From IMG/VR virus record IMGVR_UViG_3300028925_007440, positions 1-36,479 of that record: a stretch of 36,479 nucleotides of DNA; one strand, given 5' to 3'. A program made the position numbers and the translations under genes. Shown here in pieces: positions 27,707 to 36,473 of this stretch. A model generated the notes under the pieces. The model did no database searches and was not told the DNA's origin. It saw only the letters and a program-made list of their open reading frames with translations. Numbering within the stretch: position 1 is the stretch's first letter; every line of letters begins with the position of its first letter. Source of the DNA: a virus.

Positions 27707-30055
27707 ATGACAGTAAAAACTAAGTTTACAACAGTTATTGAAGTTTTAACAAAAGGCTTTGATAAATTAAAAAATTCAGGCTCATCTTTTAACAATATAT
27801 CTCAAGCAGCTAAAAAATCTACAGCAGCAGTAGATATGTTCGGCTCTGCTATGGGAAAAAGATTCCCTAAAAACGTAGCGAAAGGTGGAACAGCTATTGG
27901 CGGCTTTGGTAAACGAATTGGTATGCTCGGAAATGTCTTTGGTAAAGTTCGTGGAGTCATGCGTGGACTGTCAGGAGCTATTTCAGCAGTAATTGGATTT
28001 AAAGTTATTTCTGAAATAACTCAACTTGTAAACCAAGCACAATCATTATCTAATAAATTAAAAGTTGTATCAAAAGACGCAAAAGACTTGAGTAAAAACT
28101 TTGCTGCAATGGGGGAAGTTGCCCGTAATACAAGAGCAGATTTAGATGGAACAATAACGATGTTCCAAAGATTAACTTTTGCATCTAGTAGACTAGGAGC
28201 ATCGACAGAGCAAGTTGCAACTGTTACTGAAAACGTAAACAAATTAATGGCAATTCAAGGTGTTATGGCACATGAAGCTAGGTCAGTTCTGTTACAGTTG
28301 TCTCAAGGTTTCCAGTCAGGCAAATTAGCTGGAGATGAATTTAGAGCAATATCTGAAACACTACCACCTATCTTGGATATTCTTGCTAAAGAAACTGGAA
28401 GGACTAGAGAAGAACTTAAGAAACTAGCATCAGAAGGATTCTTGAAACCAAGACTAATTCTTAATGCTCTTTTAAAAGAGACACAAAACATTGATAAACA
28501 ATTTAGAAAAACATCTATAACTTTAGCTCAAGGTATGAACTTAATTAAAACAGAGTTAATTATGTTTACAGCCGAGTTCATGGAAATGCAATTTATAAAA
28601 GACCTTATCACAATTGTTTTTAGAGGTATTTCTAAAGTAATGGAAATTTTTGGTACGGCTGTTAATGCTGTAATTAAAGCGGTAGATGCTTTATATATAA
28701 CTCTGAAACGATTATTAACTTTTGATATTCAAGCTGTGTTTGATGATTTAAATGCTGCAATGTTTGGGGTTAGTGCTAGTGCTTTAAAATTAAGAAGAGA
28801 TTTAAGAGGAGTAGAAAGCGTAGCACAAGAATTAAATTTAACAACAGAGAAGACTTTAGAAGAATTTGAAGGTTTGCAAATCGCTATGAATAAAGTTAAT
28901 AATCAATCAACAGGAATTATAGATTTGTTCACTAAACTTGCAGAACAAGGTACTGTGGGAACTATTGTTGAAAAGATTGGAAAATCATTAGGACTCTTAG
29001 TCACTCCTGCACGAGTAGTAAAAGACAGGATGATAGAACTAAAATCAGTTATGGAAAACACTACCATGCCTATGGCAAATGTTGAAACAGCTCTTAACAA
29101 AGGTGCACTAGCTTTTAAAAACTTAGGGGAACAACAGGCAAAACTAGCTCATGCGAAAAGTGGTGGCTCATTTGGTAATCCATTCGAGATGTTTGGAAGC
29201 GACAGCGAGAGGGCAGATAGATTAAAAGAAATGCAAGATACAGTTACAAAAGGCTACGCTTTTATACTACAGAATGGTCAAATTACTTTCGCAGCAATAA
29301 ATGAAGGAAACATAGGCTTGATGGAAGGTGTTTCTGAAACCATTCTTACAACCCAAGAGGATATATCAGCAGGTTTTATTAGACAAGAAGAACTGAATAG
29401 AGCTGGTGTTACTAGTGCAGCAGAATTCGCAAAAAGTACGGCTAACGCTTATTTGTTTTCTTGGGAAGGCACTTTCGCAGCATTGCAAGGATTAAGTAAA
29501 AGTGCTTGGAGTGCGTTTTCAAATGGAGCTGCTACAGCTTTTACATCAGTTATTATGGGTCAAGAAAAATTTGGTAAAGCAATGAAAAAAATGATAGTAC
29601 AGTTTGCTAGAAGTATGGTCATGGAGCTTATAAAAGTAGCTCTTGCTATGATAGCAATTAAAGCAATAGCTGGTATGGGTTTTGACCCTTCAAAGCTTAC
29701 AAAAATAATGGGTTTGTCTGGTAGTATTGCAAAATCGCTTCTGGGTGCTGAACCAACACCAGCAGCAGCAGGTGGTATTGTAACAAGTCCTACATTAGCA
29801 TTGGTAGGAGAAGGTGGAGAACCTGAAGCAATAGTACCTTTAAGTAAAGCAGATGATATGGGTTTTGGTGGTGGTGGACAACCAATGGTTATACAAAACT
29901 TAAGTATTTTTCCAAATGCTAATCTTGACGCAGCTTTATTAGACAGACCACAATCATACTGGGTAGACCTAGTACAAGAAAAAATCTTACCTGCATTAAA
30001 TGATTTAGGTAGTGCGGGTTCAACAATATCAGTTGAATTTCAGGAGACTAGATAG
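27707..30055 (+). CDS. Tape measure protein
   Basis: 782 residues, the longest tail gene. The N-terminal half contains the conserved tape-measure segment (SNKLKVVSKDAKDLSKNF, TITMFQRLTFASSRLGASTEQ, ARSVLLQLSQGFQSGKLAGDEFR, ETLPPILDILAKETGRTREEL). Hydrophobic segments occur around 300-330 and 630-660. The C-terminus has GGIVTSPTLALVGEGGEPEAIVPL, common in this family. It sets tail length; by the usual 1.5 Angstrom per residue, roughly 115-120 nm. SD AGAGGAAGG. Confidence 0.93.
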   Translation: MTVKTKFTTVIEVLTKGFDKLKNSGSSFNNISQAAKKSTAAVDMFGSAMGKRFPKNVAKGGTAIGGFGKRIGMLGNVFGKVRGVMRGLSGAISAVIGFKVISEITQLVNQAQSLSNKLKVVSKDAKDLSKNFAAMGEVARNTRADLDGTITMFQRLTFASSRLGASTEQVATVTENVNKLMAIQGVMAHEARSVLLQLSQGFQSGKLAGDEFRAISETLPPILDILAKETGRTREELKKLASEGFLKPRLILNALLKETQNIDKQFRKTSITLAQGMNLIKTELIMFTAEFMEMQFIKDLITIVFRGISKVMEIFGTAVNAVIKAVDALYITLKRLLTFDIQAVFDDLNAAMFGVSASALKLRRDLRGVESVAQELNLTTEKTLEEFEGLQIAMNKVNNQSTGIIDLFTKLAEQGTVGTIVEKIGKSLGLLVTPARVVKDRMIELKSVMENTTMPMANVETALNKGALAFKNLGEQQAKLAHAKSGGSFGNPFEMFGSDSERADRLKEMQDTVTKGYAFILQNGQITFAAINEGNIGLMEGVSETILTTQEDISAGFIRQEELNRAGVTSAAEFAKSTANAYLFSWEGTFAALQGLSKSAWSAFSNGAATAFTSVIMGQEKFGKAMKKMIVQFARSMVMELIKVALAMIAIKAIAGMGFDPSKLTKIMGLSGSIAKSLLGAEPTPAAAGGIVTSPTLALVGEGGEPEAIVPLSKADDMGFGGGGQPMVIQNLSIFPNANLDAALLDRPQSYWVDLVQEKILPALNDLGSAGSTISVEFQETR

Positions 30056-30429
30056 TGGGAAACATTCTTTTAGGAATCCCTAATTCTGGTTACATAATTT
30101 TAGATAGTGCAGGGTACGGATATAAGTTTGAAACTACATTTAATAGAAACGATATAAGAACAAAAGATGGTACTTTGTTTAGCTATGTTCTTCCTAATTC
30201 AGACTCTAAAAAATGGGACATACCATTAAAGTTTGTGAATTCAAGTCAGGTCTCACATATTAATTCATGGTGGTCTACAGCAACAGACCTAAGATATATA
30301 GAAGACGATTCTTTTGCAAACAGTTATTACGCAGTTAGAATAGTAGGTAAGAAAGATACAATAACAAAATTTGTTGAGCCTTACTTTAGACAAAGATATG
30401 AAGGCTCACTTGTAATAGAAACTATATAG
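30055..30429 (+). CDS. Minor tail protein, distal-tail-like
   Basis: 124 residues, strand-rich (LGIPNSGYIILDSAGYGYKFETTFNRNDIRTKDGTLF... INSWWSTATDLRYIEDD). It directly follows the tape measure, where siphoviruses encode the distal tail protein. GTG start overlaps the tape-measure stop; CAGGAGA is the SD. Length is shorter than typical Dit, so assignment stays tentative. Confidence 0.6.
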   Translation: MGNILLGIPNSGYIILDSAGYGYKFETTFNRNDIRTKDGTLFSYVLPNSDSKKWDIPLKFVNSSQVSHINSWWSTATDLRYIEDDSFANSYYAVRIVGKKDTITKFVEPYFRQRYEGSLVIETI

Positions 30430-30438
30430 AGGTAAAAT
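30410..30438 (+). promoter_or_regulatory. Promoter, TTGTAA-N17-TAAAAT
   Basis: TTGTAA (30410-30415), 17-base spacer, TAAAAT (30433-30438), ending 6 bases before the ATG at 30445. AGAGG lies within the -10 region at a poor SD distance. It fits the -10-next-to-start pattern of other genes here. Confidence 0.45.
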
Positions 30439-30444
30439 AAATCT

Positions 30445-30807
30445 ATGAATAACTTACCAACAGGCACATATAAAATATCAAATGCAAACGCAACAGACGA
30501 AGTAGCAATAGCTTCAACATGGGGTGGAAAGAACTTTTATTGCACTAATATTGCAATTCAAGCTTATAACACAGCAGCACATAGTGGAACTCATGCTGTA
30601 AAACTTTATAATGCAGCAGGTAGCCCTGCGGCTGAAGCAACTATTGCAGAGATACATTTGAATGGAGCAGCACTAGCACACGCAGAAATGAATTTGAATC
30701 CAAACGTGTTATTGCCACAAAGTTATAGTATTAGAATAGTATCAGCAAATGCAAAGACAGACATATATTGTTCTGTAATTGGATATACATTTAACTTAAC
30801 AGATTAG
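30445..30807 (+). CDS. Small beta-rich tail protein
   Basis: 120 residues (starts MNNLPTGTYKISNANATDEV), Ala/Asn/Ser-rich with regular strands (HSGTHAVKLYNAAG, SYSIRIVSANAKTDIYCSVIGY). No family name is certain. It resembles in style the proteins at 30816 and 33228, suggesting small tail-tip or fibre-associated parts. Confidence 0.55.
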   Translation: MNNLPTGTYKISNANATDEVAIASTWGGKNFYCTNIAIQAYNTAAHSGTHAVKLYNAAGSPAAEATIAEIHLNGAALAHAEMNLNPNVLLPQSYSIRIVSANAKTDIYCSVIGYTFNLTD

Positions 30808-30815
30808 GAGCATAG

Positions 30816-31229
30816 ATGGGACATATTTATGACAGTTTCAGAAACTACATAGCAGTAGGAAGTGCAAATTTAGCTTCTGTAACAATAGGTGCTTTACTTG
30901 TCAATACGACTGCAAATGTAAGCTCTGGCTATGTATTCTCAGCAGCACATACAACAAGAGCAAATGTACCAGCAGTAGCACAAGTCGCTGTCTACTCTCT
31001 TTCTGGTGTAGCAGTAAGCTCTGGAAGAGTTAATGCAAACGATTTAGCTATTCCGTCAGTAAGTGGAGCTCCTATAAATGCCGTAATTTATTTTGTGGCT
31101 ACAGCAAACTCAAGTACAAGTCCATTAATAGCAATCCAATCAAGTGGTAGTGGGTTTCCTTTAAGTCCTGATGGTGGAACTATAAATGTTACGTTCCCAG
31201 CTTCAGACCCATTTGTCATGAAGGTGTAA
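30816..31229 (+). CDS. Small beta-rich tail protein
   Basis: 137 residues (starts MGHIYDSFRNYIAVGSANLAS), strongly strand-predicted and Ala/Ser/Val-rich, with GGTINVTFPASDPFVMKV at the end. TAGGAG is the SD. A tail-tip or fibre accessory role is inferred from position between minor tail and fibre genes. Confidence 0.55.
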   Translation: MGHIYDSFRNYIAVGSANLASVTIGALLVNTTANVSSGYVFSAAHTTRANVPAVAQVAVYSLSGVAVSSGRVNANDLAIPSVSGAPINAVIYFVATANSSTSPLIAIQSSGSGFPLSPDGGTINVTFPASDPFVMKV

Positions 31230-31230
31230 T

Positions 31231-32568
31231 TTGGCTATTCAAGGTGGAAGAATCTCAACTGATGACATTCTTGATTCAGCAGTTACTACTAGTAAAATAG
31301 CTGACGATGCTGTAGAATCTGAAAAGATAGGCAATAATGAAGTCTTAACAGCAGCAATTCTTGATGCTAATGTAACAAACGGAAAACTAGGTACAGACAT
31401 CTCTGCAGCAAAACTAGTAGCAGGTACATTGCCAATGGCTCGGTTATCAGGAACTTTACCTGCATTAAATGGCTCAGCTTTAACAGCTTTAACAGCAGGA
31501 AACTTATCAACAGGAACAGTAGCAACAGCAAGACTAGGAACTGGGACAGCAAACTCAACTACATTTTTAAGAGGAGACAGTACCTATGCAGCTCCTTCTA
31601 CATCAGCAGTTCCGACCAATAGAAATTTAATGATTAATGGTGCAATGGAAGTTTCACAAAAGGGTGGGGGAAGTCATACAACTGCAGGTCAAACATATTG
31701 GGTAGATAGATTTTATACATACACTGCTGCTGCTGGTAGGACAATATCACAAAGCTCTAATGCACCAGATGGATTTAGAAAAAGTATAAAGCTACAAAGA
31801 GATAGTGGAAGTTCGGCAGTAAATCCACAATATCTGTCGCAACCTGCTGAAAGTGCTAGTAGTGTAGGATTTGCAGGAGAAACAATAACTTTAAGTTTTT
31901 GGGCAAGGGCAGGAGCAAATTTTTCTCCAACAAGTAATTATCTTAATGTTGCAGTTTATTCTGGAACTGGTACTGACCAATCTTTGATGGGTGGTTTAAC
32001 TGGTTCTGTTGCTGTAATTGGAACTACTAACCAAACAATTACAACTAGCTGGGTAAAATATACATTTACAAGTGGAAGCGTTGTACCTACAAATTCAAAT
32101 CAATTAGTTTTCCAAATATTAACTACTCCAGTTGGAACTGCAGGAACAAACGATTGGTATGAGATTACTGGTGTACAAATAGAAATAGGAAGTTCGGCTA
32201 CAGAGTTTGTACATGAAGAATATGGTACAACTCTGGCAAAGTGTCAAAGATTTTTTTTGAATTATGTAGATGGCAATACTAAAAGCATTGGAGTTGGTGG
32301 ATTTTACAATACAACAGTTGTAGCTTGTCATATACAACCACCAGTTACATTCAGAGATACACCATCTTTTGCTTTTGGTTCTGGAACTGGTTGGTATTAT
32401 ACTGATACAGATGGTGGTTCAACTACAGGTAACTGGACTGCTGGTTCTTGGCTACAAATAAATTCAGTAGGATTTTATGGTACATTTGGCACTAAAGGTG
32501 GTGGGGATGTTTGTTTTTTAAGAACTAATAATGCAGGAGCATATATCTGGTTTGATGCAGAGTTATAG
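31231..32568 (+). CDS. Tail fibre protein
   Basis: 445 residues. The N-terminal 120 (STDDILDSAVTTSKIADDAV, LDANVTNGKLGTDISAAKLVAG, LSTGTVATARLGTGTANST) are the low-complexity repeats of phage fibre shafts. From NLMINGAMEVSQKGGGSH onward comes a lectin-like beta-sandwich (TITLSFWARAGANFS, WYEITGVQIEIGSSATEFVHEEYGTTLAKCQRFF) frequent in environmental phage fibres. Probably binds host surface glycans. TTG start with AAGGTG upstream. Confidence 0.82.
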   Translation: MAIQGGRISTDDILDSAVTTSKIADDAVESEKIGNNEVLTAAILDANVTNGKLGTDISAAKLVAGTLPMARLSGTLPALNGSALTALTAGNLSTGTVATARLGTGTANSTTFLRGDSTYAAPSTSAVPTNRNLMINGAMEVSQKGGGSHTTAGQTYWVDRFYTYTAAAGRTISQSSNAPDGFRKSIKLQRDSGSSAVNPQYLSQPAESASSVGFAGETITLSFWARAGANFSPTSNYLNVAVYSGTGTDQSLMGGLTGSVAVIGTTNQTITTSWVKYTFTSGSVVPTNSNQLVFQILTTPVGTAGTNDWYEITGVQIEIGSSATEFVHEEYGTTLAKCQRFFLNYVDGNTKSIGVGGFYNTTVVACHIQPPVTFRDTPSFAFGSGTGWYYTDTDGGSTTGNWTAGSWLQINSVGFYGTFGTKGGGDVCFLRTNNAGAYIWFDAEL

Positions 32569-32576
32569 GAGAGACA

Positions 32577-32765
32577 ATGTTTGAAGGTTGCACAATAAAA
32601 TATGGATACGATTTGGGTGGAATGAAAAATCAAATCATAATTGAATATCCAGAAAAAGAAAGTGGTGGCAGAGATGTTGTAACTTGTCCTATTGATAGTC
32701 CTAACAATAGATATTACAAAATGGTTATGCAATGGGTAGCAGAAGGTGGTGTTATAAGTGAGTGA
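32577..32765 (+). CDS. Small hypothetical fibre-adjacent protein
   Basis: 62 residues ending YYKMVMQWVAEGGVISE; short phage proteins ending in a W-V-A-E-G pattern often lie beside fibre genes. TAGGAGAG is the SD. It overlaps the next gene by 8 bases. Confidence 0.58.
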   Translation: MFEGCTIKYGYDLGGMKNQIIIEYPEKESGGRDVVTCPIDSPNNRYYKMVMQWVAEGGVISE

Positions 32766-32976
32766 TATAATTATTTGGAAGCAAGAAAGTGGTATAATAG
32801 CAGTAACACATCCTGCATTAAATTGTGGTCTAACAATAGATGCAATAGCAAAAAAAGATTTACCTACAGGAACTAAGTATAAAATAATAGCAGCAGAAGA
32901 ACTACCAGAATGGGATGAGTTCAGAGATGCTTGGACTTGTGATGATGACTACCTAGACTCAGGAGTAGCAGATTAA
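32758..32976 (+). CDS. Fibre-assembly-like protein, N-terminal half
   Basis: 72 residues: IIIWKQESGIIAVTHPALNC, LTIDAIAKKDLPTGTKYKII, FRDAWTCDDD. This pattern is the N-terminal half of proteins often annotated near fibres (a conserved prologue ending in FRDAW). GTG start with AAGGTGG upstream; the stop overlaps the next ATG. Confidence 0.6.
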   Translation: MSDIIIWKQESGIIAVTHPALNCGLTIDAIAKKDLPTGTKYKIIAAEELPEWDEFRDAWTCDDDYLDSGVAD

Positions 32977-33227
32977 TGATTACACATGATATGAATAAAG
33001 CCAGAGAGATTTGGAGAAACAAAATTAGACTAGCTAGGAAACCTATTTTAGAACAATTAGATATAGAATATATGAGACTAAGCGAACAGTCTGCCGATAC
33101 ATCGGTCATTGTTGCAACAAAAGAAAAGCTAAGAGGTTTTCCAAACAAACCTGAAATAGACGTGGCTACTACATTAGAACAATTAAGAGAAATATGGGAT
33201 AATAGTTTATTGGGAGATAAAGTTTAA
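32976..33227 (+). CDS. Fibre-assembly-like protein, C-terminal half
   Basis: 83 residues: DMNKAREIWRNKIRLARKPILEQLDIEYMRLSEQ, then IVATKEKLRGFP. It matches the helical second half of the same fibre-adjacent family, usually one polypeptide. Here the two halves are separate genes joined by a TAATG overlap, so they are likely made in equal amounts and act together. Confidence 0.6.
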   Translation: MITHDMNKAREIWRNKIRLARKPILEQLDIEYMRLSEQSADTSVIVATKEKLRGFPNKPEIDVATTLEQLREIWDNSLLGDKV

Positions 33228-33551
33228 ATGGGACAAACAGTAGTCAAAACAGGAGCAACAGGGCTAAGTGGAAGCACCTTAATTTATTCAAGTGCAGCAG
33301 CAGGTGTATATTCTGCTCTTATTGATTTAACACCTATGCACAGTACCGCTAAGATAGCAATCAATATTGGCAATACTACTATAGTTGCTAGTGGGACTAA
33401 AGTAGTAACGTCAGATTCTTTTGAAGGAGCACAAACAATTGACCCAATGTTTTTTCAACCACCTATGCACACAAATAAAGGTTATTCAATAACTATTGTT
33501 TTAAGCTCTGGAACTGCACCTACACTTCCATTTGAAATTACAACATTCTAA
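33228..33551 (+). CDS. Small beta-rich tail protein
   Basis: 107 residues, Thr/Ser/Gly-rich (starts MGQTVVKTGATGLSGSTLIY), with alternating strands and no identified family. GGGAGAT is the SD. Resembles the proteins at 30445 and 30816 in composition. Confidence 0.55.
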   Translation: MGQTVVKTGATGLSGSTLIYSSAAAGVYSALIDLTPMHSTAKIAINIGNTTIVASGTKVVTSDSFEGAQTIDPMFFQPPMHTNKGYSITIVLSSGTAPTLPFEITTF

Positions 33552-33565
33552 AAATAGGATATAAT
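33537..33565 (+). promoter_or_regulatory. Promoter, ATTACA-N17-TATAAT
   Basis: ATTACA (33537-33542), spacer 17, TATAAT (33560-33565), 7 bases before the ATG at 33573. There is no SD. The -35 is weaker than others. Confidence 0.45.
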
Positions 33566-33572
33566 AACCTCT

Positions 33573-35093
33573 ATGGCACTCGGCAGTTATAGATTTTCAC
33601 ATCAAAGACAAACTTTTTATTACTTACTAGGTAATAAAATCTATATTAATGGCGTTGATTTCCAATCTGAAATAGGTAGACCAACTCTGGCTACATCAAT
33701 TGAAGCTTTATCCGTAAACGGGCTAGATTTTGAATCACTTATTGGCGATATAAACATAAGAACAAATATAATAATTAATGGTTTAGATTTTGTATCAACA
33801 CTAGGTAATCTAAATGTTACAGAAAGTTTCAGCATGGCTTATATTGGTCATGATGCTAGTTCTTTATTTATAAGCAAAAACCAAAGTACAAACCCATCAT
33901 CTGTTGTTAAAAGATTTACTTATAATAACTCTGATTTTTCTGGCAGGGTTACTAAGTATGGAAACATATCAAGAGAGTATTCTAAAGTAGTAGGAAAGGC
34001 TTTTTCAATAGACATGGAAAACGCTAGTGGTTTAATGAATGACTTAAATCAAAACAGAGCTAATTTAAGACAGACTGGCGATGTTATGTATGGATATCAA
34101 GCTACTGCTTCATCAGCAGACGTTATTTCAATTGGTGCAGGAAAACTAACTAATGTAAGTTATGACAACAAGAATGGGGCAAAATTAACTTTTAAAACAA
34201 GGCTTGATACTTTAGCACAAGACAAAGTATCAATTGATACCTCATCAAGACAAGGTGCTAATTTTACAACATCTAATCACAACCCTGCTGATTTATTGTT
34301 TCACATAATGACGGCTAGTAGTTATGGTGGTGGCTATAGTGCAATAACTTCTAAAACTAATCCTGTAATTAATTACGATTCATGGAAAGCTTGGAAAGAC
34401 CAACTTACAAGTGAGTCTATAACAGTAAGGGGCTTCATCCCTCATGGTACTAGCTATCAAAAAACAATAAAAGCTCTTGCTGAAATAACAGATTCAGCAA
34501 TTTATGTTGAAGCAGACAATAGGCTTTTCTTTGCAAGATACTTAACAGGCTCAAATAGTTTTACTGCAGTTGCTTCTGAAAATGACATAATAAGTATGAG
34601 TGCTACTGTTAATGCCTATGATATGTGTAATCAATATTCAGTTCCAATGTCATATTCTGTAACAAGCAACAGGCTTAGTGATTCTCCGTCTGGAACAGTA
34701 ACAATTGTAAACACTTCTTCAATAAATAGTTTTGGAACAATCTCTAAAGAACCAGTTAGTAAATTGTTTTGGTACACAAGTAGTGCCAACGCTGTTGCCT
34801 TAGCAAATAGAATTACTGTTAGAAGACGAGAACCTGAAGTAGCTGTTAAAATAACAACACCAATAAAATATTTAAATCAACAATTAACTGATATTATGAG
34901 AATCAACGTATCAGAGCTTGGACTTGTTGACCAACCATACACAATTATTGGAGAAACAATAAATTTAGAAAAAGATACAATTATGTTTGATTTATCAGTA
35001 GGACATGGCATAGCCATTGCCAATATAACAGTTTTTGAACTAAATGATGATGTGTTAGGTAGGTTGAACAATACAATAGGTGTTTTGGCTTAA
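33573..35093 (+). CDS. Large tail protein, possible tail hub
   Basis: 506 residues. The N-terminus (about 20-90) has three copies of NG(V/L)DF-x-S-x-(I/L)G spaced about 30 residues. The remainder includes KAFSIDMENASGLMNDLNQNRANL, NVSYDNKNGAKLTFKTRLD, RGFIPHGTSYQKTIKALAEITDS, AIYVEADNRLFFARY and MRINVSELGLVDQPYTIIGETINLEKDTI. These suggest a hub-like, sub-virion beta structure, the size and place of a central tail protein. No SD. Not firmly assigned. Confidence 0.62.
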   Translation: MALGSYRFSHQRQTFYYLLGNKIYINGVDFQSEIGRPTLATSIEALSVNGLDFESLIGDINIRTNIIINGLDFVSTLGNLNVTESFSMAYIGHDASSLFISKNQSTNPSSVVKRFTYNNSDFSGRVTKYGNISREYSKVVGKAFSIDMENASGLMNDLNQNRANLRQTGDVMYGYQATASSADVISIGAGKLTNVSYDNKNGAKLTFKTRLDTLAQDKVSIDTSSRQGANFTTSNHNPADLLFHIMTASSYGGGYSAITSKTNPVINYDSWKAWKDQLTSESITVRGFIPHGTSYQKTIKALAEITDSAIYVEADNRLFFARYLTGSNSFTAVASENDIISMSATVNAYDMCNQYSVPMSYSVTSNRLSDSPSGTVTIVNTSSINSFGTISKEPVSKLFWYTSSANAVALANRITVRRREPEVAVKITTPIKYLNQQLTDIMRINVSELGLVDQPYTIIGETINLEKDTIMFDLSVGHGIAIANITVFELNDDVLGRLNNTIGVLA

Positions 35094-35116
35094 ATTTATG
35101 GTACAATGGATATAGA

Positions 35117-35569
35117 ATGGGTTATACAGCACAAAGCTTTACAGTAGGACAAAAGCTAACTAGCACACAGCTTAATACAATAGACCAAAATTTTGATGCT
35201 ATTGCAGATGGAGACCCAAGTGCACCTAGACTACCAAGACCAAATATATGGGTTCACTTCTGTGGATTCTCAACAGCAGACAAAGGCATATATGCACAAA
35301 GAGGAGTCTCAAGTTTTACAAGAAATGGCACAGGAGACTACACAATAGCTTTTACCACACCTTTGTCATCAACCAATGTAGGAATGAGCATATCAACTGA
35401 TAGTGCTTTTGCATATACTGACGTTTCAGTTAGAAACGCAAATTGTAATGCACTAACAACAACAGAAGCTAAGTTTAGATATCATGCAGCTAACGCAAGT
35501 GGCAATGCAGTTGAAGACCAAGTGGCAATATTTGCAACAGTCTGGGACTATGGGGCAGGTGGCTTTTAA
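35117..35569 (+). CDS. Tail fibre paralogue 1
   Basis: 150 residues starting MGYTAQSFTVGQKLTSTQLNTIDQNF, the first of three related proteins sharing F-x-x-GQ-x-LT-x-x-x-(L/M)N-x-(M/I/L)-x-(E/Q)NF. The rest is strand-rich (YAQRGVSSFTRNGTGDYTIAFTTPLSS; VRNANC). A TACAAT box lies 9 bases before the ATG and there is no clear SD. Likely receptor-contacting or fibre-tip protein. Confidence 0.65.
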   Translation: MGYTAQSFTVGQKLTSTQLNTIDQNFDAIADGDPSAPRLPRPNIWVHFCGFSTADKGIYAQRGVSSFTRNGTGDYTIAFTTPLSSTNVGMSISTDSAFAYTDVSVRNANCNALTTTEAKFRYHAANASGNAVEDQVAIFATVWDYGAGGF

Positions 35570-36054
35570 TGGCATTTCATGATATGGCTTTTACTTTTGG
35601 TCAAACCTTAACACATTCATTGATGAACCAAATGCAAGAAAACTTTACATCTTTTGCGGCAGATGCTTCAGGTAGTCCACAGTTTTTAGGAAGAGCCGAT
35701 TCAATGGTTGTGTTTTCTGCTAATGGTCATATACAATCAGGCAGAGGTGTAACTTCTATTACACATGGTGCAACAGGGCAATATACTTTAAATATGACAG
35801 CAACTTTTTCTGTAGGAACTTTAGTTTATTCTGCTAACCCAACATACAAAAGGTCAGTCCCAACAACACTAAGTGGGTTTACAAAAGACGTAGCTTATAG
35901 CGATACTTCAGTAAGAGCTTTAAGAGGTGTAAGTGCAGTTTTAGCAAATAGTGGTACTTATCAAATGGGATTTAAAGCAGGTAATTCGTCAGCTACAGCA
36001 AACGAAGATGTATTCGAAGGATGTGTAGTTTTCTTGGAGCACACACAAGTATGA
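35569..36054 (+). CDS. Tail fibre paralogue 2
   Basis: 161 residues starting MAFHDMAFTFGQTLTHSLMNQMQENF, same motif as paralogue 1 and 3, then GRGVTSITHGATGQYTLNMTATFSVG and DTSVRALRGVSAVL. ATG overlaps the preceding stop (TAATG). Slightly longer than its relatives, with insertions in the C-terminal strands. Confidence 0.65.
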   Translation: MAFHDMAFTFGQTLTHSLMNQMQENFTSFAADASGSPQFLGRADSMVVFSANGHIQSGRGVTSITHGATGQYTLNMTATFSVGTLVYSANPTYKRSVPTTLSGFTKDVAYSDTSVRALRGVSAVLANSGTYQMGFKAGNSSATANEDVFEGCVVFLEHTQV

Positions 36055-36473
36055 GTTGGACAGCATTAAGTTTTAGTAGTGGACAAGTTTTAACCAATTC
36101 TTTAATGAATCAGTTAATGGAAAACTTTACTGCAGTAACTTCTCATGCTAGTGGAGCACCTAATATAGTTGCTTTAAACAGAGCTTGGGCAAGGTTTAAT
36201 TCTGCTGGGGGCTTGTTAGTTAGTGAAGGTGTAAGTAGTGTTACTCGTAACAATACAGGACAATATACAATAGCTTGGACTGTTGCATTTAGTGGTTACT
36301 ACGGAGTTACTTTTGGAGACATTACAACGGCTGCTGTAAGTGACCCAAGCGTAAGAAGTTTTCGTGGTTTTCCTGTTAGTGCAGGAAGTGTAGTTGTAAC
36401 ATATGGAGCATTTAACAATAGTGGAAACGCTAAAGAAGATGTAGAAGGAACTGTCACAGCATGGCAGGTATAA
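36051..36473 (+). CDS. Tail fibre paralogue 3
   Basis: 140 residues from ATG 36051 (starts MSWTALSFSSGQVLTNSLMN); a longer frame from 36021 lacks support. EGVSSVTRNNTGQYTIAWTVAFSGYYGV and DPSVRSFRGFPVSAG match paralogues 1 and 2. The stop overlaps the -10-like TATAAT at 36469-36474 at the window edge, six bases before the end, so a further gene may follow in the complete genome. Confidence 0.65.
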   Translation: MSWTALSFSSGQVLTNSLMNQLMENFTAVTSHASGAPNIVALNRAWARFNSAGGLLVSEGVSSVTRNNTGQYTIAWTVAFSGYYGVTFGDITTAAVSDPSVRSFRGFPVSAGSVVVTYGAFNNSGNAKEDVEGTVTAWQV

